64,000 bases of DNA from an uncultured Flavobacteriaceae bacterium (GCA_947488345.1 CANKZQ010000002.1:124001-188000); one strand, 5' to 3'; positions 17,640-27,552 are shown, counted from the stretch's first letter. Notes: generated by a model from the sequence alone, not told the origin. Made by a program: numbers and translations.

Positions 17640-18542
17640 ATGAAAGCATTAGTCATATCTGGTGGTGGGAGTAAAGGTGCTTTTGCTGGTGGCGTAGCTG
17701 AGTACTTAATAGAAGAGAATAACAAAGAGTATGAGTTGTTCTTGGGGACTTCTACGGGTAGTTTAATGGTCACACATTTGGCTATGGGCAAATTGCGAGA
17801 ATTAAAGGCAATTTACACCACCGTGAGTCAACGGAAAATATTTAGCAACAATCCGTTTATTGTGAGAACAGTTCATGGTGAGAAAGTGGTCAGCATTAAT
17901 CATTTGAATACTTTGTGGAATTTTATCAATGGCCGTCGTACTTTCGGAGAAAGTAAGAATTTAAGGAGATTTATTAAAAAATATATCACCGAAGATTATT
18001 TTAATCGTGTCAAAAATTCTCATAAAGATGTTATTGTAACCGTTTCAAATTTAACTGCGAATCAAGTTGAATACAAGTCTATTAAGGATTATGAGTATTT
18101 AGATTTTTGTGACTGGGTATGGGGATCTTGTAATTATGTGCCTTTTATGAGTTTATTACGCAAGAATAATTGTGATTATGCCGATGGAGGTTTCGCTTGT
18201 TTAGTGCCAATTCGTGAGGCTATTTTACGTGGAGCGACTGAAGTTGATGCAATTATTTTAGAGACAGAAGTATCACAAATAAATCGATTACCCTCTAAAA
18301 ACCCATTTGGGTTAATGATGACCGTATCAGAATTTATGTTAGATCAACTTGAACGATATAATGTAAATATCGGTAAATTAGAAGCCAAACATAAAGATGT
18401 AAAACTAAATCTTTATTATACGCCTACCGTTTTGACAACCAACTCATTAGTATTCAATAAAAAATTAATGAAAAAATGGTGGATTTATGGTTATAAACAT
18501 GCCGAAAAGCGAAATTTAGAAATGAATAAATTAAAAGATTGA
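17640..18542 (+). CDS. patatin-like phospholipase
   Basis: A 300-residue protein with the patatin layout: oxyanion GGGSKGAFAGG (about residues 8-18), nucleophile Ser in GTSTGS (about 39-44), and catalytic Asp in DGG (about 181-183). These form the Ser-Asp dyad of lipid acyl hydrolases. There is no signal peptide, so it is cytosolic or peripherally membrane bound. The C terminus is Lys-rich. It ends just before the his operon promoter. Substrate is unknown; the family includes both phospholipases and general esterases. Confidence 0.88.
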   Translation: MKALVISGGGSKGAFAGGVAEYLIEENNKEYELFLGTSTGSLMVTHLAMGKLRELKAIYTTVSQRKIFSNNPFIVRTVHGEKVVSINHLNTLWNFINGRRTFGESKNLRRFIKKYITEDYFNRVKNSHKDVIVTVSNLTANQVEYKSIKDYEYLDFCDWVWGSCNYVPFMSLLRKNNCDYADGGFACLVPIREAILRGATEVDAIILETEVSQINRLPSKNPFGLMMTVSEFMLDQLERYNVNIGKLEAKHKDVKLNLYYTPTVLTTNSLVFNKKLMKKWWIYGYKHAEKRNLEMNKLKD

Positions 18543-18548
18543 AAAATA

Positions 18549-18581
18549 TTTGGAATTCTAATTTTAAATTTTAAATATTTG
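18549..18581 (+). promoter_or_regulatory. promoter of the his operon
   Basis: TTTG at 18549-18552, 21-base spacer, AATATTTG at 18574-18581 (one mismatch to TANNTTTG). It begins 7 bases after the patatin gene stop and 19 bases before the leader ATG. Confidence 0.55.
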
Positions 18582-18599
18582 TAGGACTAAAAAAAAGTA

Positions 18600-18656
18600 A
18601 TGAACTTTATTCAATTACATCATCATCATTTTCATATTTGCACTCAGGCGAATTGA
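18600..18656 (+). CDS. his operon leader peptide (18 residues, five His codons)
   Basis: ATG at 18600, stop at 18654-18656. The peptide reads MNFIQLHHHHFHICTQAN: four His in a row, a Phe, then a fifth His. A run of codons for the end product, followed 29 bases later by an intrinsic terminator and then hisG, is the classic layout of ribosome-mediated attenuation. TTCAATT at 18610-18616 can pair with AATTGAA at 18651-18657, giving a seven-pair hairpin that encloses the His codons and would be opened by a moving ribosome. Confidence 0.85.
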   Translation: MNFIQLHHHHFHICTQAN

Positions 18657-18685
18657 AATTGTATTGAATAAAATCAAGATATTTT

Positions 18686-18720
18686 AAACCCGTTTGAGTA
18701 GATCAAGCGGGTTTTTCTTT
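18686..18720 (+). terminator. his operon attenuator (intrinsic terminator)
   Basis: A 12-pair stem (18686-18697 with 18703-18714, one G-U, loop GTAGA) containing CCCG/CGGG, followed by TTCTTT. TCAAG at 18703-18707 in the stem has an identical copy at 18674-18678 that could compete for the same partner (TTTGA at 18693-18697) and act as a short antiterminator. hisG starts 74 bases further on. Confidence 0.85.
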
Positions 18721-18793
18721 TCTAAGACATGCCTTTTGATTTACTCAAACACAGAAGAACATAATTTTTAAAAACTGTAGAACAGGCATTAAA

Positions 18794-19651
18794 ATGAGCA
18801 CATTAAGAATAGCAATTCAAAAATCAGGAAGGTTAAATGAAGATTCCTTAAAACTTCTAAAAGACTGTGGCATTTCTATCGATAACGGTAAAGATCAATT
18901 AAAGGCAAGAGCGAGTAACTTTCCTTTAGAAGTATTTTATTTAAGGAATGGAGATATTCCTCAATATTTAAGAGATGGAGTGGTAGATATAGCCATCATC
19001 GGTGAGAACGTACTAATTGAAAAGGGAAAGGATATAAGCATTGTCGAAAAGCTTGGGTTTTCTAAATGTAGAGTCTCTTTAGCCATTCCAAAAAATGAGG
19101 AGTATACCGACATGAATTATTTTTCTAACAAGAGAATAGCCACGTCTTATCCAAATACTGTACAATCCTATCTTTTTAAGAAAGGCGTCGAAATTGATCT
19201 TCATGTGATCAATGGTTCTGTTGAAATTGCACCAAATATCGGTTTAGCAGATGGGATTTGTGACATTGTTTCAAGCGGAAGTACACTTTTTAAGAATAAC
19301 CTAAAAGAAGTTGAAGTATTATTGAAATCTGAGGCTGTACTGGCCTTGTCACCTAAGATCAGTAATGATAATAAGACCTTATTAGATAAATTACAGTTTA
19401 GAATTCAGTCTGTTTTAAAAGGAAGAAATTCTAGATATGTCTTGATGAATGCACCGAATGAGAAGTTGAAAGAAATTATAGGCGTATTACCTGGTATGCG
19501 CAGTCCAACGGTCTTACCCTTGGCGGAAGAGGGTTGGAGTTCGGTACATTCAGTAATTGATAAGAATCAATTTTGGGAAATTATAGATGAGCTTAAATTA
19601 AAAGGAGCCCAAGGTATTTTAGTATGTCCAATCGAAAAAATGGTACTGTAA
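18794..19651 (+). CDS. hisG: ATP phosphoribosyltransferase, long form
   Basis: A 285-residue enzyme for the first committed step of histidine synthesis, joining ATP and PRPP. LRIAIQKSGRLNEDS opens the protein; DIAIIGENVL and ISNGSVEIAP-like GSVEIAPNIGLADGICDIVSSG hold the PRPP loop. The length and the C-terminal domain (about 215-285, ACT-like, ending LKGAQGILVCPIEKMVL) mark the long, histidine-feedback-inhibited hexameric form that needs no HisZ; no hisZ is seen. The stop overlaps the hisD ATG by one base (TAATG). Confidence 0.95.
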   Translation: MSTLRIAIQKSGRLNEDSLKLLKDCGISIDNGKDQLKARASNFPLEVFYLRNGDIPQYLRDGVVDIAIIGENVLIEKGKDISIVEKLGFSKCRVSLAIPKNEEYTDMNYFSNKRIATSYPNTVQSYLFKKGVEIDLHVINGSVEIAPNIGLADGICDIVSSGSTLFKNNLKEVEVLLKSEAVLALSPKISNDNKTLLDKLQFRIQSVLKGRNSRYVLMNAPNEKLKEIIGVLPGMRSPTVLPLAEEGWSSVHSVIDKNQFWEIIDELKLKGAQGILVCPIEKMVL

Positions 19652-20940
19652 TGAAAACTATTAATAATCCGCAAAGAGCATCCTGGAAAGATATCTTGCA
19701 AAGACCAACACAAACGATTGAAGATATTGAAGCAACTGTTTCAGAAATATTCAATGAAGTGGCAACGAAAGGAGATATAGCAATTGAAAAATACACCTCT
19801 TTGTTCGATGGAATTTCACTCAAAGAATTTCGAGTGAGGGAAGATGAGATCTCGAATGCGACTAATAAACTTTCAGATGAATTAAAAGAAGCTATAAAAT
19901 TAGCAAAAAGCAATATAGAGAAGTTTCATAGTGCTCAAAAAACGGTTAATATTGAGGTAGAAACAGTAGAAGGTGTACGTTGTTGGCAGGAGAAACGAGC
20001 GATTGAAAAAGTAGGCTTATATATTCCAGGTGGCACCGCTCCTTTATTTTCAACAGTATTGATGTTAGCGGTTCCTGCGCAGCTTGTTGGTTGTAGAGAA
20101 ATTGTATTGTGCTCACCACCAGATAAAAATGGGAATATAAACCCAGCGATTTTATATGCAGCTAAATTATGCGGTGTTACACAAATAATGAAGGTTGGAG
20201 GGATTCAGGCGATTGCAGGAATGACTTTTGGTACCGCTCAGATTCCGAAAGTTTCAAAGATTTTTGGTCCGGGAAACCAGTTCGTTACTGTGGCTAAACA
20301 GTTAGCAACCAAATATGGAATGGCGATTGACATGCCCGCAGGACCGAGTGAATTATTAGTGGTTGCAGACGACACGGCGAAGGCCTCTTTTGTCGCTTCT
20401 GACTTGTTGAGTCAGGCCGAACACGGTACTGATAGTCAAGTGATCTTAGTATCTACTTCAAAGAAGTTGATTATAGAAGTTGAAAAAGAGATTGAAGTAC
20501 AGCTAACCCAATTACCAAGAAAGGAAATTGCCAGAAAAGCTATAGAGAATTCGAAATTAATTTTTATGAACTCCAATGAGGATGCACTTGATTTAATCAA
20601 TGATTATGGTCCTGAACACTTTATAATTTGTACCGAGAATGAAGATTTTTATGTCCAAGGTATTTGCAATGCAGGTTCTGTTTTTATTGGAAATTATACT
20701 CCGGAGAGCGCTGGTGATTATGCCTCGGGAACAAATCATACCTTGCCTACGAATGGTTTTTCAAAAGCCTATTCTGGAGTAAATTTAGACAGTTTTCTAA
20801 AAAGTATGACGTTTCAGAAAATTACAAAAAAAGGACTCGAAAATATTGGATCTTCAATAGAAATTATGGCGGAGGCAGAAGGCTTACAAGCACATAAAAA
20901 TGCGATAACTATTAGATTAAAGAATATAAATGAAAATTAA
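19651..20940 (+). CDS. hisD: histidinol dehydrogenase
   Basis: A 429-residue zinc enzyme performing the last two oxidations, histidinol to histidine. I start it at the ATG at 19651, which overlaps the hisG stop, instead of an in-frame upstream codon at 19624. Signature pieces are VGLYIPGGTAPLFSTVLM, KIFGPGNQFVT, PAGPSELLVVAD, the zinc-site LLSQAEHGTDSQ, and ESAGDYASGTNHTLPT. No anomalies. After its stop there is a 35-base gap before the unrelated gene at 20976. Confidence 0.96.
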   Translation: MKTINNPQRASWKDILQRPTQTIEDIEATVSEIFNEVATKGDIAIEKYTSLFDGISLKEFRVREDEISNATNKLSDELKEAIKLAKSNIEKFHSAQKTVNIEVETVEGVRCWQEKRAIEKVGLYIPGGTAPLFSTVLMLAVPAQLVGCREIVLCSPPDKNGNINPAILYAAKLCGVTQIMKVGGIQAIAGMTFGTAQIPKVSKIFGPGNQFVTVAKQLATKYGMAIDMPAGPSELLVVADDTAKASFVASDLLSQAEHGTDSQVILVSTSKKLIIEVEKEIEVQLTQLPRKEIARKAIENSKLIFMNSNEDALDLINDYGPEHFIICTENEDFYVQGICNAGSVFIGNYTPESAGDYASGTNHTLPTNGFSKAYSGVNLDSFLKSMTFQKITKKGLENIGSSIEIMAEAEGLQAHKNAITIRLKNINEN

Positions 20941-20975
20941 GATACATGTAGAATATTAACTTAAAACCCCTAGCT

Positions 20976-21797
20976 ATGAAAAAAATAAAGATTGGAATAA
21001 TTACCTCAATAATAATAGCTTTTGCAGCGAGTTTAGATATATATGACTATTGGGGAGGTGATAAATCATCATTAGAGAAAGATAGTGAAATAATGAACTA
21101 TATAGAAGATTTTTTAGAGAATAATCAACCTAGATCATCTGGATTTACGGAAGTTGTAAGGGATACAATTACCGTTTATAATGAGAAGGTCATTGTAATA
21201 AATTCTCATGAACTTGATAGTCTTGATTTTGACAGAATGCTGAAGTTTAATTCAATAAACTCAATAAGGGTGGGTATGACTAGTTTTGAGTTCAAAAAAC
21301 TTTTAAACCGAACCGTCAGCTTTCCATACAGAGATAGTCTGTCAAAAGATGAAATGATTATAGTGGATCACCCAGAAGGTAAAGTTATTTGCTATTCCAA
21401 AGATAGATATGAAAGTATACATATGATAACCACAACTTCTCCCAACTACGAAACTCAAGGGGGAGTTCATGTCGGAATGACAGTAGAAGATTATTTATCC
21501 ATATATCCAAGTACTGAAAGAATGTATATTTCTAATATTGATGAAACTTTATATTTTCTCCCGAGAGATTTGAATATGAAGAGTAATATGGAAGGCGTGA
21601 AATTTATGGTTGAAATACAGCTTGAGAATTTGGATGAAACGGTTAAAAGAGAAATACTTGACAAAGATGAAAAAGGTGGTTTTTATGATATAAGGAATGT
21701 TAAATATTTAAATGGAATTGTTTCTCAAATAAGCGTTTATACTCCAGGTGAATATGGAGTTCCAATCTTTGGATATCATTATACTGAATTTAATTAA
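20976..21797 (+). CDS. unknown exported protein inserted in the his operon
   Basis: A 273-residue protein between hisD and hisC with no relation to histidine synthesis that I can see. The N terminus (KIKIGIITSIIIAFAASL) is an uncleaved anchor or signal peptide. Two similar stretches, RVGMTSFEFKKLL (about residue 96) and HVGMTVEDYLSIYP (about 166), suggest an internal repeat of a module that in Bacteroidota secreted proteins often reads VGMT-x-x-E. The rest is Asp/Glu/Lys-rich. Gaps on both sides (35 and 8 bases) are wider than those between most his genes. It probably rides on the his transcript; function unknown. Confidence 0.72.
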   Translation: MKKIKIGIITSIIIAFAASLDIYDYWGGDKSSLEKDSEIMNYIEDFLENNQPRSSGFTEVVRDTITVYNEKVIVINSHELDSLDFDRMLKFNSINSIRVGMTSFEFKKLLNRTVSFPYRDSLSKDEMIIVDHPEGKVICYSKDRYESIHMITTTSPNYETQGGVHVGMTVEDYLSIYPSTERMYISNIDETLYFLPRDLNMKSNMEGVKFMVEIQLENLDETVKREILDKDEKGGFYDIRNVKYLNGIVSQISVYTPGEYGVPIFGYHYTEFN

Positions 21798-21805
21798 AAT
21801 AAATA

Positions 21806-22849
21806 ATGAAATTTGATTTAAATAGTTTAGTTCGCGTGAATGTTTTGAAATTGAAACCATACGCTTCTGCGCGGGATGAGTTTAAAGACTTTGATGCCGA
21901 TATGGTATTTTTGGATGCAAATGAAAACCCTTTTGAAAACGGTGTTAATAGATATCCTGATCCGCAACAGCGTAGTCTCAAATCAATTTTAGCTGATGTT
22001 AAGGGCTTAAATGAAGCGTGTATGTTGCTCGGTAATGGTAGCGATGAAGTATTAGATTTAATTTATCGCGTATTTTGTCGCCCATCTATAGATAATATTA
22101 TAACCCTACCGCCAACGTACGGTATGTATAATGTGCTAGCGGAAACAAATGATGTTGAGAATAGAAAAGTATTACTTTCAGACGATTTTCAACTAGAACC
22201 TTCGAAAATTCTCGATGCCGTTGATGAAAACACAAAATTAATATTTATTTGTTCGCCAAATAATCCAACAGGAAATTCTTTTGCCTCAGAGGCTATAGAA
22301 AAAATATTACTGGAGTTCAAGGGTGTCGTTGTGATTGACGAGGCTTATATCGACTTTTCAAATAATCCGAGTTGGATACATAGGCTCCGAGAGTTTCCAA
22401 ATCTGATTATTACACAAACATTATCAAAAGCATACGGCTTGGCGGGAATTCGTTTAGGTATTTGTTATGCTTCAAAAGAAATAATAAGTGTATTAAATAA
22501 GATCAAACCACCTTATAATGTCAATGAATTAACTCAAAGTAGGGCCAAGCAACGGTTGATTGCGCATGAAAGAGTTGAGCAAGAAGTGGCGAAAATTATT
22601 GAAGAACGCACAAAATTAATAACAGCGTTGAGTCAAGTTTCTTTTATATCAACAATCTATACAAGCGATGCTAATTTTGTCTTAGTAAAAGTTGATGACG
22701 CAAATAAAAGATATGAAGAGTTAATAGCCCATGGAATCGTGATACGAAACAGATCGACACAGCCATTATGTGAGAACACATTAAGATTTACAGTCGGCAA
22801 TCCCGAGGAAAATATCAAATTAATAAACGTTTTAAACGAATTGAATTAA
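21806..22849 (+). CDS. hisC: histidinol-phosphate aminotransferase
   Basis: A 347-residue fold-type I PLP enzyme. [19 protein letters not shown] opens the domain, [12 protein letters not shown] and CSPNNPTGN hold PLP contacts, [10 protein letters not shown] carries the PLP-pyridine Asp, and [14 protein letters not shown] carries the Schiff-base Lys. RNRSTQP and [11 protein letters not shown] close the small domain. It begins 8 bases after the inserted gene and ends 1 base before hisB. Confidence 0.95.
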   Translation: MKFDLNSLVRVNVLKLKPYASARDEFKDFDADMVFLDANENPFENGVNRYPDPQQRSLKSILADVKGLNEACMLLGNGSDEVLDLIYRVFCRPSIDNIITLPPTYGMYNVLAETNDVENRKVLLSDDFQLEPSKILDAVDENTKLIFICSPNNPTGNSFASEAIEKILLEFKGVVVIDEAYIDFSNNPSWIHRLREFPNLIITQTLSKAYGLAGIRLGICYASKEIISVLNKIKPPYNVNELTQSRAKQRLIAHERVEQEVAKIIEERTKLITALSQVSFISTIYTSDANFVLVKVDDANKRYEELIAHGIVIRNRSTQPLCENTLRFTVGNPEENIKLINVLNELN

Positions 22850-22850
22850 C

Positions 22851-23984
22851 ATGAAAAAAGTATTATTTATTGATCGTGATGGTACAATGATCAAAGAACC
22901 CGCGGATGAACAAATTGATGCATTCGATAAATTGATCTTTTACCCGAAAGCTATTCAAGCATTGGGTAAAATTGCCAATGAACTTGATTTTGAACTCGTT
23001 ATGATTACAAATCAGGATGGTTTGGGCACCGATGTATATCCTGAAGATACATTTTGGCCTGTACACAATTTTGTATTACAAACTTTCGAAAATGAAGGTG
23101 TTACATTCGACGAAATTTATATTGATAAGACTTTTGCAAATGAAAATGCACCCACACGTAAGCCAAATACGGGTCTGCTTAAGAAGTATTTTTCTGATAC
23201 ATATGACTTAGAAAATTCATTTGTCATCGGCGATCGTTTAACAGATATCGAGTTGGCAAAAAATTTAAATGCGAAAGGTATATTTATCAACGATCTTACA
23301 GAGCTTGGAACAGATGAAATTACCGTGAAACGTGAAGAACTGGCTCCGTACATTGCATTAGAGACCAATGATTGGAATCGTATTTATGAATTTTTAAAGC
23401 TAAAAGATCGATCAGCGAGCACAGAACGAAAGACCAATGAAACCGACATACGTATCGAATTGAATCTCGATGGATCGGGGAAAAGTAAGATAGATACTGG
23501 AATAGCCTTTTTTGATCATATGTTAGATCAATTGGCAAGACATGGTCAAATGGATTTAAATATTTTGGTAAAAGGTGATTTAGAGGTTGATGAGCACCAT
23601 ACTATTGAAGATACTGCCATTGCTCTTGGAGAAGTCTTTGCCACCGCTTTAGGAAATAAACTAGGCATTGAACGTTACGGATTTTGTTTACCTATGGATG
23701 ATTGCTTGGCTCAGGCGAGCATTGACTTTGGAGGTAGAAACTGGTTGGTATGGGAAGCTGAGTTTAAACGAGAAATGATTGGTAAAATGCCAACTGAAAT
23801 GTTTGTTCACTTTTTTAAATCCTTTACGGATGGTGCCAAGGCAAATCTGAATATAAAAGCAGAAGGCACCAATGAACATCATAAAATCGAAGCAATTTTT
23901 AAAGCTTTTGCGAAGGCGATAAAAATGGCTAAGAATCGAGATGTTGAGAAAATGATTTTACCAAGTACTAAAGGTCTATTATAA
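22851..23984 (+). CDS. hisB: bifunctional histidinol-phosphatase / imidazoleglycerol-phosphate dehydratase
   Basis: A 377-residue fusion. Residues 1-165 are a HAD phosphatase ([12 protein letters not shown] with the nucleophile Asp pair, VMITNQDG-like [25 protein letters not shown]). Residues about 185-377 are the dehydratase with the metal motifs [28 protein letters not shown] and [16 protein letters not shown]. The fused form occurs in enterobacteria and many Bacteroidota. Stop and the hisH ATG overlap by one base. Confidence 0.95.
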   Translation: MKKVLFIDRDGTMIKEPADEQIDAFDKLIFYPKAIQALGKIANELDFELVMITNQDGLGTDVYPEDTFWPVHNFVLQTFENEGVTFDEIYIDKTFANENAPTRKPNTGLLKKYFSDTYDLENSFVIGDRLTDIELAKNLNAKGIFINDLTELGTDEITVKREELAPYIALETNDWNRIYEFLKLKDRSASTERKTNETDIRIELNLDGSGKSKIDTGIAFFDHMLDQLARHGQMDLNILVKGDLEVDEHHTIEDTAIALGEVFATALGNKLGIERYGFCLPMDDCLAQASIDFGGRNWLVWEAEFKREMIGKMPTEMFVHFFKSFTDGAKANLNIKAEGTNEHHKIEAIFKAFAKAIKMAKNRDVEKMILPSTKGLL

Positions 23985-24565
23985 TGAAAATAGTGATTAT
24001 TGATTACGGGGCTGGAAATATTCAATCTATAAAGTTCGCAATACAACGCTTAGGTTTTGAAGCGATCTTATCGAGCGATGTTGAAGAAATAAAAAGCGCC
24101 GATAAAGTAATTTTTCCAGGTGTAGGAGAGGCGAGTAGTGCGATGAAAATGTTAGTCGCAAGTGGCTTGAATGTGTTGATACCTGAGTTAAAACAACCTG
24201 TTCTGGGTATTTGCTTGGGCATGCAATTAATGTGTAATTATTGTGAAGAAGGTGATACCCAAGGGTTGGGTATTTTTAATACAGATGTGGTGAGATTCAA
24301 TCATGGTGTTAAAGTACCTCAGATAGGATGGAATCAAATATCAGAATTAAATTCTGCACTGTTTGAAGGCATAGATGAAAACGAATATATGTATTTGGTA
24401 CATAGTTATTATGCACCTGTTTGTAAAGAGACCATTGCTGTTAGTGATTATGGTTTAGCTTATTCGAACGCCTTAGAAAAAGATAATTTTTATGGTGTTC
24501 AATTTCATCCAGAAAAGAGTAGTATTGCTGGAGAAAAATTATTACAAAACTTTCTGGCCTTATGA
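23984..24565 (+). CDS. hisH: imidazole glycerol phosphate synthase, glutaminase subunit
   Basis: A 193-residue class I glutamine amidotransferase. The nucleophile Cys is in GICLGMQLM (about residue 75-83), and the His/Glu pair in GVQFHPEKS near the C terminus. [13 protein letters not shown] starts the protein. It supplies ammonia to HisF. The stop overlaps the hisA start by four bases (ATGA). Confidence 0.96.
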   Translation: MKIVIIDYGAGNIQSIKFAIQRLGFEAILSSDVEEIKSADKVIFPGVGEASSAMKMLVASGLNVLIPELKQPVLGICLGMQLMCNYCEEGDTQGLGIFNTDVVRFNHGVKVPQIGWNQISELNSALFEGIDENEYMYLVHSYYAPVCKETIAVSDYGLAYSNALEKDNFYGVQFHPEKSSIAGEKLLQNFLAL

Positions 24566-25293
24566 GAATCATACCTGCAATAGATATTATAGATGGTAAA
24601 TGTGTACGTTTATCAAAAGGTGATTATAGCACTAAGAAAATATATAATGAAAATCCGGTGGAAGTAGCGCTAGAATTTGAAGCCAGTGGCATCGAATATG
24701 TGCATGTCGTTGATCTAGATGGGGCGAAAGCGAGCCATATTGTAAATTACAAGGTATTAGAGCAAATAGCCACTAAAACAAAGCTATCTATAGATTTTGG
24801 AGGAGGATTGAAAACCGATGATGATCTAAGAATTGCCTTTGAATCTGGTGCAAAGCAAATCACCGGGGGAAGTATCGCCGTAAAGAATCCAAGTATTTTT
24901 AAAAAATGGATAACGAACTATGGTACTGATAAGATAATTCTAGGTGCCGATGCTCATAATGAAAAGATAGCTATAAGCGGTTGGCAAGAGGAGAGCAACG
25001 AAGAATTGATTCCGTTTATTCAAGATTACATGAAAGAAGGGATACAATATGTCATTTGTACTGATATAGCAAAAGATGGGATGCTAGAAGGCCCTTCTTT
25101 TGACTTGTACAAACGAATTTTAGCGCAATGTTCAGATATTCATCTAATTGCTTCTGGAGGAATTTCAACCTTTGAGGAACTGCCTAAATTAGCGGAATTA
25201 GGTTGCGAAGGAACCATTATAGGGAAAGCGATTTATGAAAATAGAATTAGTTTGAAACAACTAGAACAATTTATACTCACAACTAACAACTAG
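24562..25293 (+). CDS. hisA: ProFAR isomerase
   Basis: A 243-residue (beta-alpha)8 barrel. [20 protein letters not shown] holds the first catalytic Asp; [20 protein letters not shown] and [14 protein letters not shown] (second Asp) follow, with [12 protein letters not shown] as the C-terminal phosphate site. It opens the ProFAR ring for HisF-HisH. Four-base overlap with hisH, 9-base gap to hisF. Confidence 0.96.
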   Translation: MRIIPAIDIIDGKCVRLSKGDYSTKKIYNENPVEVALEFEASGIEYVHVVDLDGAKASHIVNYKVLEQIATKTKLSIDFGGGLKTDDDLRIAFESGAKQITGGSIAVKNPSIFKKWITNYGTDKIILGADAHNEKIAISGWQEESNEELIPFIQDYMKEGIQYVICTDIAKDGMLEGPSFDLYKRILAQCSDIHLIASGGISTFEELPKLAELGCEGTIIGKAIYENRISLKQLEQFILTTNN

Positions 25294-25302
25294 ATATTAT
25301 TC

Positions 25303-26058
25303 ATGCTAACAAAAAGAATCATACCTTGTTTAGACATCAAAAACGGACGAACCGTAAAAGGTGTAAACTTTGTGAACCTTCGTGATGCAGGTGATCCGGT
25401 TGAATTGGCAAAAGCCTATGCACAAAAGGGTGCTGATGAATTGGTTTTTCTTGATATATCTGCGACCGAAGAAAGAAGGAAAACATTGACAAAATTGGTG
25501 CTCGATGTAGCGGCACAAGTAAATATCCCTTTTACCGTTGGGGGTGGGATATCATCTATTGAAGATGTTGATATATTATTAAAATGTGGTGCTGATAAAG
25601 TTTCAATAAATTCTTCAGCTGTTAAGCGACCAGATTTAATTAATGAACTCTCGGGTAAATTTGGAAATCAATGTATCGTAGTCGCCATAGATGCTAAACA
25701 GGTCAATGATCATTGGAAAGTACATTTAGTAGGAGGAAAAGTACCTACCGAACTAGACTTATTTGAATGGGCGAAAGAAGTTGAAGAAAGGGGTGCAGGA
25801 GAAATCCTCTTTACGTCCATGGATAATGACGGCACAAAAGATGGTTTTGCGAATGAAGCCTTATCGAAGTTGTCATCAGAGTTAAATATTCCGATTATTG
25901 CCTCTGGTGGAGCCGGAAATATGCAACATTTTGTAGATACTTTTAAAAAGGGCAAAGCAGATGCTGCATTGGCAGCAAGTGTTTTTCACTTTAAAGAAAT
26001 AGAAATAAATGATTTAAAACAAGAACTAAGGAATCATGATATTCCTGTGCGACTTTAA
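25303..26058 (+). CDS. hisF: imidazole glycerol phosphate synthase, cyclase subunit
   Basis: A 251-residue (beta-alpha)8 barrel homologous to His[21 protein letters not shown] holds catalytic Asp 11, [13 protein letters not shown] and [10 protein letters not shown] the first phosphate site, [15 protein letters not shown] the second Asp, and [13 protein letters not shown] the second phosphate site. It works as a complex with HisH. An 82-base spacer with a palindromic repeat separates it from hisIE. Confidence 0.96.
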   Translation: MLTKRIIPCLDIKNGRTVKGVNFVNLRDAGDPVELAKAYAQKGADELVFLDISATEERRKTLTKLVLDVAAQVNIPFTVGGGISSIEDVDILLKCGADKVSINSSAVKRPDLINELSGKFGNQCIVVAIDAKQVNDHWKVHLVGGKVPTELDLFEWAKEVEERGAGEILFTSMDNDGTKDGFANEALSKLSSELNIPIIASGGAGNMQHFVDTFKKGKADAALAASVFHFKEIEINDLKQELRNHDIPVRL

Positions 26059-26064
26059 TAAAAA

Positions 26065-26130
26065 TGTCATTCCGCACGTGATGCGGAATCCAAAAGAAAT
26101 AGATAGATTTCTGCCTTCGCAGAGATGATA
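26065..26130 (+). repeat. three-armed palindromic element between hisF and hisIE
   Basis: Two hairpins sit inside a weak outer stem. Hairpin 1 is ATTCCGCA/TGCGGAAT (26069-26076 with 26082-26089, loop CGTGA). Hairpin 2 is TCTGC/GCAGA (26110-26114 with 26119-26123, loop CTTC). The outer ends TGTCAT and ATGATA are a degenerate inverted pair. I recall such TGTCATTCCGCA-type units as interspersed repeats in flavobacterial chromosomes, which is recollection, not a search. It lies inside the operon and could act on mRNA stability or attenuate hisIE. Confidence 0.65.
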
Positions 26131-26140
26131 AATAAAAAAT

Positions 26141-26740
26141 ATGAAAATAGATTTCAATAAAAATACAGATGGTTTAGTACCTGTCATCATTCAAGATTCA
26201 GAAACTAAAAATGTTTTGATGTTAGGTTATATGAATGAACCGGCATACGCTAAAACAGTCGAAACCCAAAAAGTAACTTTTTTTAGTCGTTCTAAACAGC
26301 GGCTATGGACAAAAGGAGAAGAAAGTAAGAATTTTTTGAATGTAATTGATATCAAGGTAGATTGTGACAATGATACACTATTAATACAAGCTTCTCCAGA
26401 AGGCCCAACATGTCATAAGGGTTCTGATACCTGTTGGAATGAATCGAACGAGCATTCCTACGGTTTTTTATCTCAACTAGAGGCGACGATTAAAGATAGA
26501 AAAGAGAATAAAAAGAATGAAGATTCTTACGTCGCATCTTTATTCCGTAAAGGAATGAACAAAATTGCTCAAAAAGTAGGTGAGGAAGCTGTTGAAGTAG
26601 TCATAGAAGCCAAAGACACGAATGATCAGTTGTTTTTAGACGAGTCAGCCGATTTACTATTTCATTACTTAATTTTATTGCAAGCTAAAGGTTATAGTTT
26701 AAGCGATGTTGAAAGTGTTTTAAAAAGTAGACAAAAATAA
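26141..26740 (+). CDS. hisIE: bifunctional phosphoribosyl-AMP cyclohydrolase / phosphoribosyl-ATP pyrophosphatase
   Basis: A 199-residue fusion for the second and third steps. Residues 1-105 are HisI (MLGYMNEPAYAKT, SRSKQRLWTKGEES, metal motif DCDNDTLL-like VDCDNDTLLIQ and GPTCHKGSDTCW). Residues about 110-199 are HisE (FRKGMNKIAQKVGEEAVEVV with the pyrophosphatase helix, DESADLLFHYLILL). It is the last gene of the operon and its stop lies 2 bases from the convergent DUF1853 gene; no terminator is visible in between. Confidence 0.95.
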   Translation: MKIDFNKNTDGLVPVIIQDSETKNVLMLGYMNEPAYAKTVETQKVTFFSRSKQRLWTKGEESKNFLNVIDIKVDCDNDTLLIQASPEGPTCHKGSDTCWNESNEHSYGFLSQLEATIKDRKENKKNEDSYVASLFRKGMNKIAQKVGEEAVEVVIEAKDTNDQLFLDESADLLFHYLILLQAKGYSLSDVESVLKSRQK

Positions 26741-26742
26741 AG

Positions 26743-27552
26743 CTACCACCAAACTACGAAGCACTTTTCAAATTTGAGGCGAGACTCTTTTATCCAAACC
26801 ATAGGAGCAATATGCTCTTTTAGTTTTAGATTAATCTCCGGTAAAATTTCTTGATGAGATGCCCAAAGCACATTGTCGTGAGGTGTCAATCCCCAAGATG
26901 ATTTTGAAGGTAAATAGTATTGAAACTTGCGAAATTGAGCTGTGTTCAACTGCAAAGGATTTATGTAAAATCCAACGATACAATCACTGTTGAAAGGTGC
27001 TATATTCATCATTTCAGATTCATACGAAATAAATAATTGTGTTTTGAAGCAAGCTTGATGTACTATGGCTTTATGATCTATATGATATGCCTTCAAGGCT
27101 TTTATACCTGCAATAGTATGTAAAAGTGAAAATTGTTTATCCCTTATCTTTTCCATTTTACGAAAGAACGTATCTTTTCTGTTTGGGCCAATGAGTTGGT
27201 GTGTCAGTTCCGAAAATGTAGGGTCGACCAAATAAAATTTATAGGTGAGCTCCACATGAATTAGCTTTTTAGACCGTTCATCTTGTACGATGAAGTCTAT
27301 TTCTCCAATAGTTCTGTTTTCATCTTTAACAGGAAGATTATGAACTAGTATTTTGTAATTGACTGATTGTGATAGTAATTGATAACAAACATGTTCCATC
27401 TGATGTCCTAGTCGGATCTTTCGAGGGAGAGCTATTGGTGAGAATTTTTTTAGATCTATTGTTGGGAAATTAAATTGAGTAATATCGAATTGTGTCCCCT
27501 TCCACAAAGGAGGTGTTTCTAAAAAGCCTATAAATGGATTGAGATCCGTCAT
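26743..27552 (-). CDS. DUF1853 family protein
   Basis: A 269-residue protein. RLGHQMEHVCYQLL, then GEIDFIVQDERSKKLIHVELTYKFYL (about residues 90-115, read in two parts: GEIDFIV and HVELTYKFYL) give the layout of DUF1853, which resembles a PD-(D/E)XK nuclease core with Asp and Glu-x-Lys-like positions. No function is established for the family. No signal peptide. Transcribed divergently from the VWA/AAA+ pair and convergent to the his operon. Confidence 0.75.
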   Translation of the reverse strand: MTDLNPFIGFLETPPLWKGTQFDITQFNFPTIDLKKFSPIALPRKIRLGHQMEHVCYQLLSQSVNYKILVHNLPVKDENRTIGEIDFIVQDERSKKLIHVELTYKFYLVDPTFSELTHQLIGPNRKDTFFRKMEKIRDKQFSLLHTIAGIKALKAYHIDHKAIVHQACFKTQLFISYESEMMNIAPFNSDCIVGFYINPLQLNTAQFRKFQYYLPSKSSWGLTPHDNVLWASHQEILPEINLKLKEHIAPMVWIKESRLKFEKCFVVWW

